From JAZRZI01 sp045601325 (lineage in GTDB: Bacteria; Bacillota_I; Bacilli_A; RFN20; CAG-826), in contig JAZRZI010000057.1 in the NCBI GenBank assembly GCA_045601325.1, positions 1-49,272 of the forward strand: 49,272 nucleotides of DNA, written 5' to 3'. Shown here piece after piece: positions 26,463 through 35,395 of this stretch; position 1 is the first letter of the stretch, and the number at the start of each line of letters is the position of its first letter. Made by a program: the position numbers and the translations under genes. The notes below the pieces were generated by a model that had not been told where the DNA came from, ran no database searches, and was given only the letters and a program-made list of their open reading frames with translations.

Positions 26463-27629
26463 ATGAAAAAGATTACACCTAAGTTTTTAGAACCAATTGC
26501 TAAACCATTAAGACGTTTAGGTGCCTTTTTAATTGACCTATTTGTGTTTTTCATCTTAGCGGCAGCTTTATTTACCACTGCTATTTACCCAATAGTGCGT
26601 AAAATGCCTAGTTACAGCCATGCTTTAGAAACGCAAGAACAAATGGTAGAAGATTGTAGAAATATGTACTACAAAGGCCATTTGATGCTTAAAAAGGCTG
26701 ATGGTACTGCTCAAACACCTGAATATGTCATCTCTTTATATATTAAAAATAAAATTACGTTAGATGAAATAAATGAACAAGGCAAATATACTGATAACAT
26801 TGCCTACTTCTATTTGGACTACGCTAATAACAATTTAACTATCAATGGTGATAAGCCTAACTATTCATTAGATTGGTTAAAAAACGAAATATTTAATTAC
26901 CCAGAAATTGGGGAAAATGGTATTTGGAACTTTTCGGATGATTCTAAACCCGCATCTTTAAAAGAAGAAAGCAAAGTTTTGATCCAACAATATCTAGATG
27001 GAGAGAAGAATCAAGACACCGAAAGCGCTTATTATACTATTAAAGAATTTGCGGAAACAAATTTTGTAAAAGCAGAAGAAGTTCTTTTAACGAGCGAAGA
27101 ATATTCTTTTATGTATTCTCAAGTGTTAAAACAAAATGACATCCTTTTTAATCATATGTCCATAAGTGCAATAATTTTGTTTTTAATCTTGTTTGTCATA
27201 TATTTCTTCTTAATTCCTTTGGGCATTAAAAACGGACAAACATTGGGCAAGAAAGTTCTTCATATTAAAGTTGTTAATGCGGATGGAAGTTCAATAGGAA
27301 AAGGCATGCTAGCGATTAGATGCATATTCCAATACATCGATTATTTCTTTATCGGAATGTTCTTTCCATATTTGATTTTAGGGAATGTTGTATTTAATTT
27401 ACCTTTATTAACAATTGGAACATTTTCTCTTGGATATTTCTTTTTCGCTGGCATCTCATTTTTATTATCCTTATTATCGTTTATATTTGTGTGTGCAAAC
27501 AAAAATCACGCTGCTTTACACGATTTAGCGTGCGGCACATTTTTAATTGATACTAGAGATAATAGGAGAGAAACAAACACGGATAATAGAGTAATAGACT
27601 CTGTGTTCCTAGAGGATGATAATAAATAG
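26463..27629 (+). CDS. RDD-family membrane protein with large external insert
   Basis: 388 residues. The first membrane span carries the RDD start RRLGAFLID, and the second half carries NGQTLGKKVLHIKVV and a late HAALHDLACGTFLID, typical for the family. Between the first and second spans lies an insert of about 200 residues with many acidic and Tyr residues, probably outside the cell; most RDD proteins have only a short loop there. Biochemical roles of RDD proteins are poorly defined (some affect ion exchange). The start is ATG 26463, since upstream in-frame codons belong to the tuf 3' region and terminator. It is the first of three coupled genes. Confidence 0.85.
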   Translation: MKKITPKFLEPIAKPLRRLGAFLIDLFVFFILAAALFTTAIYPIVRKMPSYSHALETQEQMVEDCRNMYYKGHLMLKKADGTAQTPEYVISLYIKNKITLDEINEQGKYTDNIAYFYLDYANNNLTINGDKPNYSLDWLKNEIFNYPEIGENGIWNFSDDSKPASLKEESKVLIQQYLDGEKNQDTESAYYTIKEFAETNFVKAEEVLLTSEEYSFMYSQVLKQNDILFNHMSISAIILFLILFVIYFFLIPLGIKNGQTLGKKVLHIKVVNADGSSIGKGMLAIRCIFQYIDYFFIGMFFPYLILGNVVFNLPLLTIGTFSLGYFFFAGISFLLSLLSFIFVCANKNHAALHDLACGTFLIDTRDNRRETNTDNRVIDSVFLEDDNK

Positions 27630-27630
27630 T

Positions 27631-28578
27631 ATGGAAGTTAAATATAGTAGGGCGAGATTTTCTGCTAGAATGCTAGGCTTTCTAGCCGATCTTATTATCA
27701 TGTTCATATTTGGACTTATTTTAGTAGTGTCCACTCATGCGATTTTACAAAACGCAACTTTCTATAAAAACGCTTCTAGTAGAATGAAAGCTGTAGAAAT
27801 AGATTCTGGCTTATATATCGCTGATACAAGTGGGGAAGCTATATCACTTGTTGAATATTACACAGTGGAAACTGATGAAGATTACGGCACAGTTAATGAA
27901 AAACTTGAAACAGCGTTAACAAATTTCTACAAAAATGAGAAGTTTTTTGATGACACTAACGAGGGAAGCAAAAGATATTTTGATTTAAAACTTAAGAGCG
28001 AGTTATTTATCTATAAAGATGTTACGCATAAAGAATTAATTCCTAGTCTTGAATCTTCTCAAAAAGACTTATATAAGTTCTACGCTCAAACATTAACTGA
28101 AGACGCCAGATTATTCTTAACGAGAAATAGTGACTATTCAAACGCTGTAAGAGTATTAAACTGGTCATTCATAGGTTTAGTTATTGTTATGCCGGTTGTG
28201 GTCTCTTTCACAGTATTTGAGTATGTTATACCAATGATATTTAAAAAAGGCCGTAGAACACTAGGCAAATTGATGTTTAGAACAGGATTAGTCGATGAAA
28301 GAGGACTATCTCCTAAAGTAGGAAAGTTTACTATTAGATTCTTATTATTCTTGTTTATTGAAGTATTACTATCACTCGTTACATTTGGTATTCCATTAAT
28401 AATCTCTGTTAGTTTATTTTTCTTCTCAAAGAATAAACAGCCATTCCATGACTATATGACAGGTGTCCACCTAGTGGATATTGATGGCAAACGTATTTTT
28501 ATGACAGAAGATGCTTACAAACAAGCATTAGAAGAAGCAAAACAATTTGAATTAAAGAAAGAAGATGTGCATCTATGA
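27631..28578 (+). CDS. second RDD-family membrane protein
   Basis: 315 residues, paralogous in architecture to the preceding gene: an N-terminal RFSARMLGFLADLIIMF span, an external insert of about 135 residues, then spans with RRTLGKLMFRTGLVDERG and HDYMTGVHLVDIDG. The previous gene's TAG is followed by one base and then this ATG; an in-frame ATG at 27616 is unlikely because AGAGG abuts it directly. The gene ends with TGA, overlapping the next ATG (ATGA), which shows that TGA is a stop codon here. Two RDD proteins with different inserts in one operon suggests a heteromeric complex; this is inference. Confidence 0.83.
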   Translation: MEVKYSRARFSARMLGFLADLIIMFIFGLILVVSTHAILQNATFYKNASSRMKAVEIDSGLYIADTSGEAISLVEYYTVETDEDYGTVNEKLETALTNFYKNEKFFDDTNEGSKRYFDLKLKSELFIYKDVTHKELIPSLESSQKDLYKFYAQTLTEDARLFLTRNSDYSNAVRVLNWSFIGLVIVMPVVVSFTVFEYVIPMIFKKGRRTLGKLMFRTGLVDERGLSPKVGKFTIRFLLFLFIEVLLSLVTFGIPLIISVSLFFFSKNKQPFHDYMTGVHLVDIDGKRIFMTEDAYKQALEEAKQFELKKEDVHL

Positions 28579-29720
28579 GAAATAAAGCATGCTTAGCTCT
28601 TCTTCCTTTTTGTTTGCTTTTAACTTGCTGTAAAGAAAGAAGCAAGAAAACTAATTCGCCAATAATATTTTCAGAAATTCATATAGGCACTAATGTCGGC
28701 AATTGGGCAGTAGAACTTGCTAATACATCATCTAAAACTGTTGATTTATCAAAATATAGTATAGATATTTATCAAGGAAGTTCAAAAACTAGAAAGGTAA
28801 ACATTCCTTTACAAGGAAATGTCGAGCCTAATTCTACTTACACAATTTGCTACGAAGAGGCTTCTCAAGAAATTAAAGATAAAAGCAATTTTGTTAGTCC
28901 ATTACTATATATAGACGGAACTTATCCGCTTGTTTTAACTAAATCAAATAAGAAAATGGATGTTTTAGGAGTGGTTGGCTATCGTTATGATTACGCTAGT
29001 TCGCGTTCACTTGTTAGAAAATCTAACTATATGATAGGTAGGTTAGAATATGACGAGTATGATTGGCTTAGACATTCTGAAGACAATTGCAAGTATTTAG
29101 GAAATTTAGATAATTCTGTTAGCGAAGGAGAATTATTAGAAGGACCGCATCTCACTAAAGAGGATTTTGAAAGACCTTTTGCTATTGATGGAAGTATTGC
29201 TGGTGGTGGGGCTATCAAAGTGGATTTAGCTTACACCGGTGATGGTGATACTACTAACTTCTACATTCCTTATAATGAGCAAAAATATGGTATTTCAAGC
29301 AGGGAAAGTATTAGATATATGTGTATTAACACACCAGAAATTGCTCATGGGTATGGTGAAGTTTCTGATCCTTGGGGTGATAAAGCCAAGGAATTTAATA
29401 ACAAAATTATCAATAGTTCTAAATCTTTTGCTATATCAACTTCAACTGGTTATTATCTTAGAGAAACTTATGGTCGAATCATGGGGTATGTATGGGTTTC
29501 AGATAAATTAAATCCAGAGCCTGAAGATTATACTTTGCTGAATTTCTTAATGATAAAAGAAGGTTATTCTACACTTAGATTTTTAGACGGAAAAGAGAAC
29601 AATGATCCTATGTTTTATAAGGATATTCGATACACATCTTATATGAGGAATGCAGAAATAGTGGCACAACGAGCTGGTTTAAAAGTGCATGGCCAACTTG
29701 ACCCTGACTTTAATTATTAA
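28575..29720 (+). CDS. exported lamin-tail plus nuclease-like (SNase) protein
   Basis: 381 residues. An N-terminal signal ends in LLLTCC, an imperfect lipobox, so lipid anchoring is likely but not certain. Residues about 30-150 resemble a lamin-tail domain (FSEIHIGTN, NWAVELAN, VDLSKYSI). From about 210 comes a staphylococcal-nuclease-like domain: DGDTT (about 223-227), RYMCINTPE and YGRIMGYVW. Against S. aureus nuclease R35, E43 and R87 appear kept, but the D40 position is Asn, which may weaken Ca2+ binding. The ATG overlaps the stop of the second RDD gene by four bases. It probably cleaves or binds extracellular nucleic acid; activity is uncertain because of the Asn. Confidence 0.82.
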   Translation: MRNKACLALLPFCLLLTCCKERSKKTNSPIIFSEIHIGTNVGNWAVELANTSSKTVDLSKYSIDIYQGSSKTRKVNIPLQGNVEPNSTYTICYEEASQEIKDKSNFVSPLLYIDGTYPLVLTKSNKKMDVLGVVGYRYDYASSRSLVRKSNYMIGRLEYDEYDWLRHSEDNCKYLGNLDNSVSEGELLEGPHLTKEDFERPFAIDGSIAGGGAIKVDLAYTGDGDTTNFYIPYNEQKYGISSRESIRYMCINTPEIAHGYGEVSDPWGDKAKEFNNKIINSSKSFAISTSTGYYLRETYGRIMGYVWVSDKLNPEPEDYTLLNFLMIKEGYSTLRFLDGKENNDPMFYKDIRYTSYMRNAEIVAQRAGLKVHGQLDPDFNY

Positions 29721-29746
29721 TCTATTGAAATCATGAATATCGCTTG

Positions 29747-29755
29747 TGCTATAAT
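29747..29755 (+). promoter_or_regulatory. extended -10 promoter
   Basis: TGCTATAAT, a perfect extended -10 box, with TTGAAA at 29725-29730 (19-nt spacer). It drives the small membrane protein genes at 29778 and 30191. Confidence 0.7.
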
Positions 29756-29777
29756 ATAGGTGCGTTAAAGACTTTTT

Positions 29778-30179
29778 ATGAAAAAAAGATTAGGCTTAAT
29801 ATTTCTATTCGCAGGTTCATATCTCACTCTAATCGGTGGCTTGGTTTGGGTTATGCACTTTTCTGGTAGTGCTGATACTTCTAGTTTATGTCGTCCTTAC
29901 GATTGGGTTTGGGGTGTAATCACTGCTGTCATTTTGATTATAGGAACTGTTATGTCTATCAAAGGTTATATTTTTGGTCTTATCGGTTTAGCCATTGTAT
30001 TAATAGGTATTGCTGGAAATATTTGGCTTTTATTTTTCGGTCTTTTAGAACAAGAATTTTTATCTCCATTAGTTCTTTTTGGAACTAATTTTGTTCTATT
30101 TGGCTTTATATGGACATTGATTGCCCATATTAAAAAGATGATTAAGATAGCCAAACATGGCCATTCTTTATTAGACTAG
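29778..30179 (+). CDS. small four-span membrane protein
   Basis: 133 residues with about four hydrophobic spans (roughly 5-26, 42-61, 66-89 and 95-118) and a short basic C-terminus. I recognise no family; it looks like an uncharacterised DUF-type membrane protein. A near-perfect extended -10 promoter lies 22 nt upstream of the ATG and the ribosome binding site is weak. The zinc-ribbon gene follows 11 nt after the stop and is probably cotranscribed. Confidence 0.75.
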   Translation: MKKRLGLIFLFAGSYLTLIGGLVWVMHFSGSADTSSLCRPYDWVWGVITAVILIIGTVMSIKGYIFGLIGLAIVLIGIAGNIWLLFFGLLEQEFLSPLVLFGTNFVLFGFIWTLIAHIKKMIKIAKHGHSLLD

Positions 30180-30190
30180 TTGAGGTAATT

Positions 30191-30631
30191 ATGTACTGCG
30201 TTAAGTGTGGAAAAGAAACCAAAGATGAAGGTGCAAGAAACTGCAAATATTGCGGCGAACTTTTTATCGAACGTGAATTAGACGAAGCTGAAACTCGTGA
30301 ATTAAGCCAAAACTTATACACTCGTTACAACAAGTCTCGAGAGACTGTTGATAATGCTTTAGTGTTTATTGTCGTTGGCGCTATTTTATTGATTATTGGT
30401 TTTTTATTTTTATACCTTTCCCAAAAGTTAGATCAAGAAACATACATCAAAGCAATTACCATTACTTGTGCTGAGTTCTGGGTATCAATGGTGGGCTTAG
30501 TTAGCGGCACTGCATTGTTTATTATTGGATGGGTCCGTTTTATCATTGAAAAAGCTTTCGTTCAAAAGGAAGTTAGTAGAGCAATTAGACTTATTCAAAA
30601 CAAAGAATACGTCCATTATAAGCAAGATTAA
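30191..30631 (+). CDS. zinc-ribbon membrane protein
   Basis: 146 residues. The N-terminus is a zinc ribbon with C3, C6, C18 and C21 (MYCVKCGKE then CKYCGELF), the zinc_ribbon_2 type common in Firmicutes membrane proteins. A charged linker is followed by two membrane spans (about 56-79 and 95-118) and a charged tail. The role is unknown; such ribbons usually mediate protein contacts at the membrane. GAGG lies a few nt before the ATG. A strong terminator follows. Confidence 0.8.
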   Translation: MYCVKCGKETKDEGARNCKYCGELFIERELDEAETRELSQNLYTRYNKSRETVDNALVFIVVGAILLIIGFLFLYLSQKLDQETYIKAITITCAEFWVSMVGLVSGTALFIIGWVRFIIEKAFVQKEVSRAIRLIQNKEYVHYKQD

Positions 30632-30663
30632 ATTTATTTAAATTTAAGTTATGATTTTAAATT

Positions 30664-30691
30664 AAACGTCGAATAATTCGACGTTTTTTTG
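30664..30691 (+). terminator. terminator
   Basis: AAACGTCGAA (30664-30673) pairs with TTCGACGTTT (30677-30686), followed by more Ts. It separates the zinc-ribbon gene from the ABC operon. Confidence 0.92.
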
Positions 30692-30714
30692 TGCTCGCTA
30701 CGCACATAAAGAGA

Positions 30715-30743
30715 TTGAAATAGCATATTATAAATAATATAAT
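30715..30743 (+). promoter_or_regulatory. promoter of the ABC-importer/nuclease operon
   Basis: TTGAAA (30715-30720), a 17-nt spacer and a consensus TATAAT (30738-30743). No other promoter or terminator was seen until 39354, which suggests a seven-gene transcript. Confidence 0.8.
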
Positions 30744-30767
30744 TAAACCGAATTGAGGAAAAAATAT

Positions 30768-31961
30768 ATGGAAATTAGACTAAAACATCTAACCAAAGTT
30801 TTCCCACCTAGACTTCAGAAGAAAGGTTTAAAAGACACAATTGCAGTTGATGATCTCAACTTAACAATTCCTGATGGCAAGCTCATCGGTCTTTTAGGTC
30901 CATCCGGTTGTGGCAAATCTACAACCCTTTTTATGATTGCGGGTTTGTTAGAACCTACAAGTGGTGAAATTTGGTTTGGGGATGAAGAAGTTACAAGACT
31001 TTCTCCTGACAAACGCGGCATTGGCTTAGTGTTCCAAAACTACGCTTTGTACCCACACATGACTTTGTACAAGAACATTGCTTTCCCTCTTACAAACTTA
31101 AGAGTTGAAGAAGATGTTGTTTATACAAAAGATGTTGTGACTGATGGAGTTCAACATTTAGCTGGCGAACCAATGCTTGATAAAGATGGTTTACCAATTA
31201 GGAGAAAAAGAAAACTCACAGAAGAAGAAATTGATGCAATTGTTAGAAGGACCGCAGAAATTGTTCAAATTCCTGAGGACTATCTTGAAAGAAAACCATC
31301 ACAACTTTCTGGTGGACAGCAACAGCGTGTTGCTATCGCTCGTGCATTAGCAAAATCTCCAAGAGTGTTGTTACTTGACGAACCATTATCTAACTTAGAT
31401 GCTCGTTTACGTTTACAAACACGTGAAGAAATTAAACGTTTGCAACAAAGAACAGGTGTTACAACAATTTTCGTTACTCACGACCAAGAAGAAGCTATGA
31501 GTATTTCTGATGAAATCGTGGTTATGAAATTTGGTGTTCAACAACAAAAAGCACACCCACAAGAAGTTTATAACAACCCAGTTAATAAGTTTGTTGCTAA
31601 CTTCTTAGGCACTCCACCTATTAACTTCTTTGATGGATACGTTAAGGGTAATCACTTATTCATTGGTGATGAAGATGTATTAGAACTTTCTTCACCTGTT
31701 GAAGATAGACCTGTAACAGTAGGCATTAGACCTGAAGGATTTGAATATAACAAGAAAGGTGTTTTCTCTGTTGATGTTCAATATGTTGAAGCTTTAGGTA
31801 GAGATATCACTGTGGTTGCTAAACACTCATTATGTGAAAGACCTATGGTTAAAATCATTATTGATGCGGACACAAAAGTGGAACCAGGCATCAATAAATT
31901 TAACTTAAAACCACACAAAGTGTTCTTATTTGATAAGGAAACAGAAGAGAGGGTTTATTAG
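30768..31961 (+). CDS. CUT1-type ABC importer ATPase (MsmX/UgpC-like)
   Basis: 397 residues. Walker A GPSGCGKST (about 44-52), Q-loop QNYALYPHMT, signature LSGGQQQR, Walker B VLLLDEPLSNLDAR and the switch His in VTHDQEE are all intact, with a C-terminal TOBE-type region. Between the Q-loop and the signature there is an insertion of about 30 residues (around VVTDGVQHLAGEPMLDKDG) that B. subtilis MsmX lacks; mycoplasma UgpC/MsmK proteins also carry inserts here. ATG at 30768 is chosen because GAGG lies 9 nt upstream; the TTG at 30753 would contain that site. It energises the two permeases that follow. Confidence 0.95.
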   Translation: MEIRLKHLTKVFPPRLQKKGLKDTIAVDDLNLTIPDGKLIGLLGPSGCGKSTTLFMIAGLLEPTSGEIWFGDEEVTRLSPDKRGIGLVFQNYALYPHMTLYKNIAFPLTNLRVEEDVVYTKDVVTDGVQHLAGEPMLDKDGLPIRRKRKLTEEEIDAIVRRTAEIVQIPEDYLERKPSQLSGGQQQRVAIARALAKSPRVLLLDEPLSNLDARLRLQTREEIKRLQQRTGVTTIFVTHDQEEAMSISDEIVVMKFGVQQQKAHPQEVYNNPVNKFVANFLGTPPINFFDGYVKGNHLFIGDEDVLELSSPVEDRPVTVGIRPEGFEYNKKGVFSVDVQYVEALGRDITVVAKHSLCERPMVKIIIDADTKVEPGINKFNLKPHKVFLFDKETEERVY

Positions 31962-31964
31962 TTT

Positions 31965-32924
31965 ATGCAAAAGAAAAACGACTGGAGAGCATGGTTATAT
32001 TTAGCTCCTGTAATTATTCTTTTGGCTGTTTTTACTTTTTATCCGTTGATTAACACAATCTGTATCGCTTTTACTAAAGATTACAACTACTTATTGCAAT
32101 CTGGTTCAGGCTTTACATTCAAAAACTTCGCACATATCTTTGAAACTACTTATGTACCTGATGGTGCGGGTGGAGTTACTCCGGTATATAGTGACGTTGT
32201 TAAATATGCAATTCCTAACACATTGCTTATTGTTTTTGTCACTGTTCCTGCTTCTATTGTTTTATCGCTTTTAATCGCTGTTGGTTTGAACTCTATCAAA
32301 GTTCTTAAAAAGTTCTTCCAAACAGTGTTCTTTATGCCATATGTTACTAACGCAATCGCTATCGGCATGGTGTTCTCCGTTATCTTTATGGGTGGTACAT
32401 CTAATGGTTTGCCTGATGGCGCTCCTGTTTCAGGTTTGTGGAACTTCTTGTTTAACACTCCTGGCAAAACATGGATTGACCAAGGTGCTTCCGCTGAAAA
32501 CGCTATGGTCGCGTTATGTATCTATTCTGTTTGGCACGCACTTCCATATAAGATTTTAATCTTCTTATCTGCTTTACAGAATATTGATAAACAATATTAC
32601 CAAGCTGCTTCCATTGACGCTGCAGGTAAATTTAAAACATTCATGAACGTTACAGTTCCTTTATTATCACCTCAAATTATTTATATTATGATTACTTCCT
32701 TCATTGGAAGCTTTAAAGAATATTCTAGTATCGTAGGTTTGTTCGGCCGTCCAGGTACACTTTCTGGATACTACAACATGTACACGATTGTGTATTACAT
32801 TTACGACTCTATTGCCTTGAAACAAGTCCAATATGGCTGTGCGGCAGCAGTGTTATTATTTATCGTTATTCTTATTTTTACCGCAATTCAATTTGCTGTG
32901 TCCAATAAGAAAGTTCATTACTAG
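31965..32924 (+). CDS. ABC importer permease, MalF/UgpA type
   Basis: 319 residues with about six membrane spans. The EAA loop that docks onto the ATPase is present as YYQAASIDAAGKFKTFMNVT, which assigns it to the CUT1 binding-protein-dependent permease family. The ATG follows the ATPase stop by 3 nt, with AGAGAGGG upstream. Together with the next permease and the ATPase it forms the importer core. The family carries oligosaccharides and sugar phosphates such as glycerol-3-phosphate; the substrate here is not determined by sequence. Confidence 0.95.
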   Translation: MQKKNDWRAWLYLAPVIILLAVFTFYPLINTICIAFTKDYNYLLQSGSGFTFKNFAHIFETTYVPDGAGGVTPVYSDVVKYAIPNTLLIVFVTVPASIVLSLLIAVGLNSIKVLKKFFQTVFFMPYVTNAIAIGMVFSVIFMGGTSNGLPDGAPVSGLWNFLFNTPGKTWIDQGASAENAMVALCIYSVWHALPYKILIFLSALQNIDKQYYQAASIDAAGKFKTFMNVTVPLLSPQIIYIMITSFIGSFKEYSSIVGLFGRPGTLSGYYNMYTIVYYIYDSIALKQVQYGCAAAVLLFIVILIFTAIQFAVSNKKVHY

Positions 32925-32935
32925 GAGGATTTATC

Positions 32936-33952
32936 ATGGGCGTTTTATTCGACAAATTCCAGAAAAAAGCTGATGTTGTTATCGATAAACTATCATATCA
33001 ACCTAGTAAAGCTGAAAATTCTTACAAAGACATTGATACTGATGGCTTAAAATTAGTGCTTTCAGGTGCTGAACACAGTGTCAAATCAAACGAAAGATCC
33101 ACAAAAGCTTGGAAAATTGTTGGTATGGTTATTACTTACTTATTCCTTACTATTATGGCGCTTATCGTTTTGCTTCCATTCTATTGGATGCTTATTACAT
33201 CGTTAAAAACAAATGATGAAATTCGTGCTACAGCACAAACATTCTTCCCAACAGTTATTATGTGGAGCAACTACGCGCATGCATTAGCGAAATCCACATT
33301 CGACTTCCCTACTTATTTATTAAATACATTGGTAGTGGGCGTTGCTTCAACTATTGGCACTCTTATTACAACCATCTTTGCAGCATTCGCATTTGCAAGG
33401 CTTAACTTCAAAGGAAAAGATATCCTATTTGCATTATTGCTTGCAACTATGATGATTCCTGGTGAAATGATGGTTATTACTAACTATATTACTGTCGCTA
33501 ACTTTGGTTGGCTTAATGAAACCCGTTGGGGTGCATATTTAGCTATGATTGTTCCTTTCTGGGTAAGTGTTCTTTACATTTACTTATTAAGACAAAACTT
33601 CAAGCAAATTCCTAACGAACTTTATCTTGCCGCGAAAGTCGATGGTAAGAGTGACTGGAACTTCTTATGGAAAGTTATGGTGCCACTTTCTTCCCCAACT
33701 CTTATTTCAATTTTCATTTTGAAATTAATGGGTTCATGGAACTCATACGTGTGGCCTAACTTAGTTGCCAACAAAGAAGAATTCCGTTTAATCACTAATG
33801 GTCTTCGTGGAGCGTTCTCTGTTGACGGAGTTCCTCAATACGGGTATCAAATGGCAGCAACTGTGGTAGTTACTGTCCCATTATTATTGCTCTTCATTTT
33901 CTTTAGAAAATATATCATGAAGGGTGTTGGTAGAGCTGGTATTAAAGGCTAA
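32936..33952 (+). CDS. ABC importer permease, MalG/UgpE type
   Basis: 338 residues. About 60 hydrophilic residues precede the first span, longer than in typical MalG proteins. Six spans follow, with an EAA loop near ELYLAAKVDGKSDWNFLWKV before the last two spans. AGGAGG lies upstream. It is partnered with the 31965-32924 permease. The extended cytoplasmic N-terminus is a minor oddity and might interact with the ATPase insert; that is speculation. Confidence 0.95.
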   Translation: MGVLFDKFQKKADVVIDKLSYQPSKAENSYKDIDTDGLKLVLSGAEHSVKSNERSTKAWKIVGMVITYLFLTIMALIVLLPFYWMLITSLKTNDEIRATAQTFFPTVIMWSNYAHALAKSTFDFPTYLLNTLVVGVASTIGTLITTIFAAFAFARLNFKGKDILFALLLATMMIPGEMMVITNYITVANFGWLNETRWGAYLAMIVPFWVSVLYIYLLRQNFKQIPNELYLAAKVDGKSDWNFLWKVMVPLSSPTLISIFILKLMGSWNSYVWPNLVANKEEFRLITNGLRGAFSVDGVPQYGYQMAATVVVTVPLLLLFIFFRKYIMKGVGRAGIKG

Positions 33953-33988
33953 ACCAAATTGTTTTTTGAAAAAAAGAAGGAGATTTTT

Positions 33989-35365
33989 ATGAAAAAAACA
34001 GCAAAGAGAGCAATGCTCTTAACTCTTCTATCACCTCTTGCATTAACTGGATTAATTGGATGCAAGAGAAACGATGGAAAAATTCACGTTACATTTTGGC
34101 ACACAATGGGCAAAAACTTACAAGGTGTTTTAGGTAGAATCCTTGAAGGTTTCTACAAAGAAAACCCTGACATTGTTGTAGATCACGCTCAGCAAGGTAA
34201 TTATGATGATCTTGAAGACAAATTATCTGCAGCTATTCCAGCAGGTACAACACCAACAATTGCTTTCTGTTATCCTGACCATGTTGCAGAATATATGCAA
34301 TCAAATGCAGTACTTAACTTAGACAATTACATCAATGATCCAGAATTAGGTTTCACTGATGAAGATGGCCTTGTTTCTGACTTTATCGATATCTATTGGC
34401 AAGAAGGTCAAGAATACGCAACCGAAGGTACATTCTCATTACCATGGGCAAAATCAACTGAAATGATGTTCTATAATAAGGACGTTTTCGAAGATGCTGC
34501 AAAACATAGAAGTGGAAAAGCATACGCTGTTCCAACAACATGGGAAGACCTTGAAGATTTAATGGCAGAAATGAAAGTTGACTATCCTGATGTTATTCCA
34601 TTAGGCTACGATAGTGACGCTAACTTATTTATTACATTATGTGAACAATATGGTATTCCATATACACACATTGACCAAGCAACTGGTATGGGTAAAGCTG
34701 ACTTCAATAACGCAGCTGCTAAAGCAATGGTTAATAAATTATTAGAATGGTATGGCAAAGGTTATATCACAACACAAGGTTTAAGCAATGGTGCTTATAC
34801 ATCCACTCAATTTACTGAGGGCACATTATTAATGACTGTCGGTTCAACTGGTGGTACAACATATAACTACACATCTAACTTCACAGTTGGTGCAGCAAAT
34901 ATGCTCAAACCTTCTACTGAAAACCCATTTAACTTTGGTGGTACATTAGGCAATACAGACCGCATCATTATGCAAGGCCCTTCAATCTGTTTCTTTAGAA
35001 AAGGTACTCAAGAACAAAAAGAAGCAGCTTGGAAATTCTACAAATACGCTACAAGAACAATTAACTCTTGTGCATATTCAACTGCTAGTGGTTATTCACC
35101 AGTTAGAAAATCATCATACACATGTGATGAAATGGTTTCTTACTTAGCTTCCAAACAAGCTGATTCTGATGCATTAGTCCAAAACACAATTGCAAACTAT
35201 GCAGAAATTACAACTAGATATTATGTTTCTCCAGCGTTCCATGGCTCATCCACAGCTAGAAAACAAGTCGATGGCATCTTCTCTAACGTTGCAATGGGCA
35301 CAAAGACATTAGATCAAGCATTTGCAGATGCAATCGCGAAAACAAACTTCGCAATTAATGGTTAA
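33989..35365 (+). CDS. ABC importer substrate-binding lipoprotein 1
   Basis: 458 residues. A signal peptide ends in a lipobox LIGC, so the mature protein is lipid-anchored outside the membrane. The remainder is an SBP_bac_1-type (cluster D, MalE/UgpB-like) fold beginning KIHVTFWHTMGKN. The TFWHTM start is common in UgpB-like proteins. ATG at 33989 is preferred, with AAGGAG 6 nt upstream, over an in-frame TTG at 33959. It is a tandem paralogue of the next gene: AIPAGTxPTxAFCYPDHVA, GYDSDxNLFITLCEQ and QGPSICFF are shared. Confidence 0.94.
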   Translation: MKKTAKRAMLLTLLSPLALTGLIGCKRNDGKIHVTFWHTMGKNLQGVLGRILEGFYKENPDIVVDHAQQGNYDDLEDKLSAAIPAGTTPTIAFCYPDHVAEYMQSNAVLNLDNYINDPELGFTDEDGLVSDFIDIYWQEGQEYATEGTFSLPWAKSTEMMFYNKDVFEDAAKHRSGKAYAVPTTWEDLEDLMAEMKVDYPDVIPLGYDSDANLFITLCEQYGIPYTHIDQATGMGKADFNNAAAKAMVNKLLEWYGKGYITTQGLSNGAYTSTQFTEGTLLMTVGSTGGTTYNYTSNFTVGAANMLKPSTENPFNFGGTLGNTDRIIMQGPSICFFRKGTQEQKEAAWKFYKYATRTINSCAYSTASGYSPVRKSSYTCDEMVSYLASKQADSDALVQNTIANYAEITTRYYVSPAFHGSSTARKQVDGIFSNVAMGTKTLDQAFADAIAKTNFAING

Positions 35366-35395
35366 TCTATAAATATTTATATAAGGATATATATT

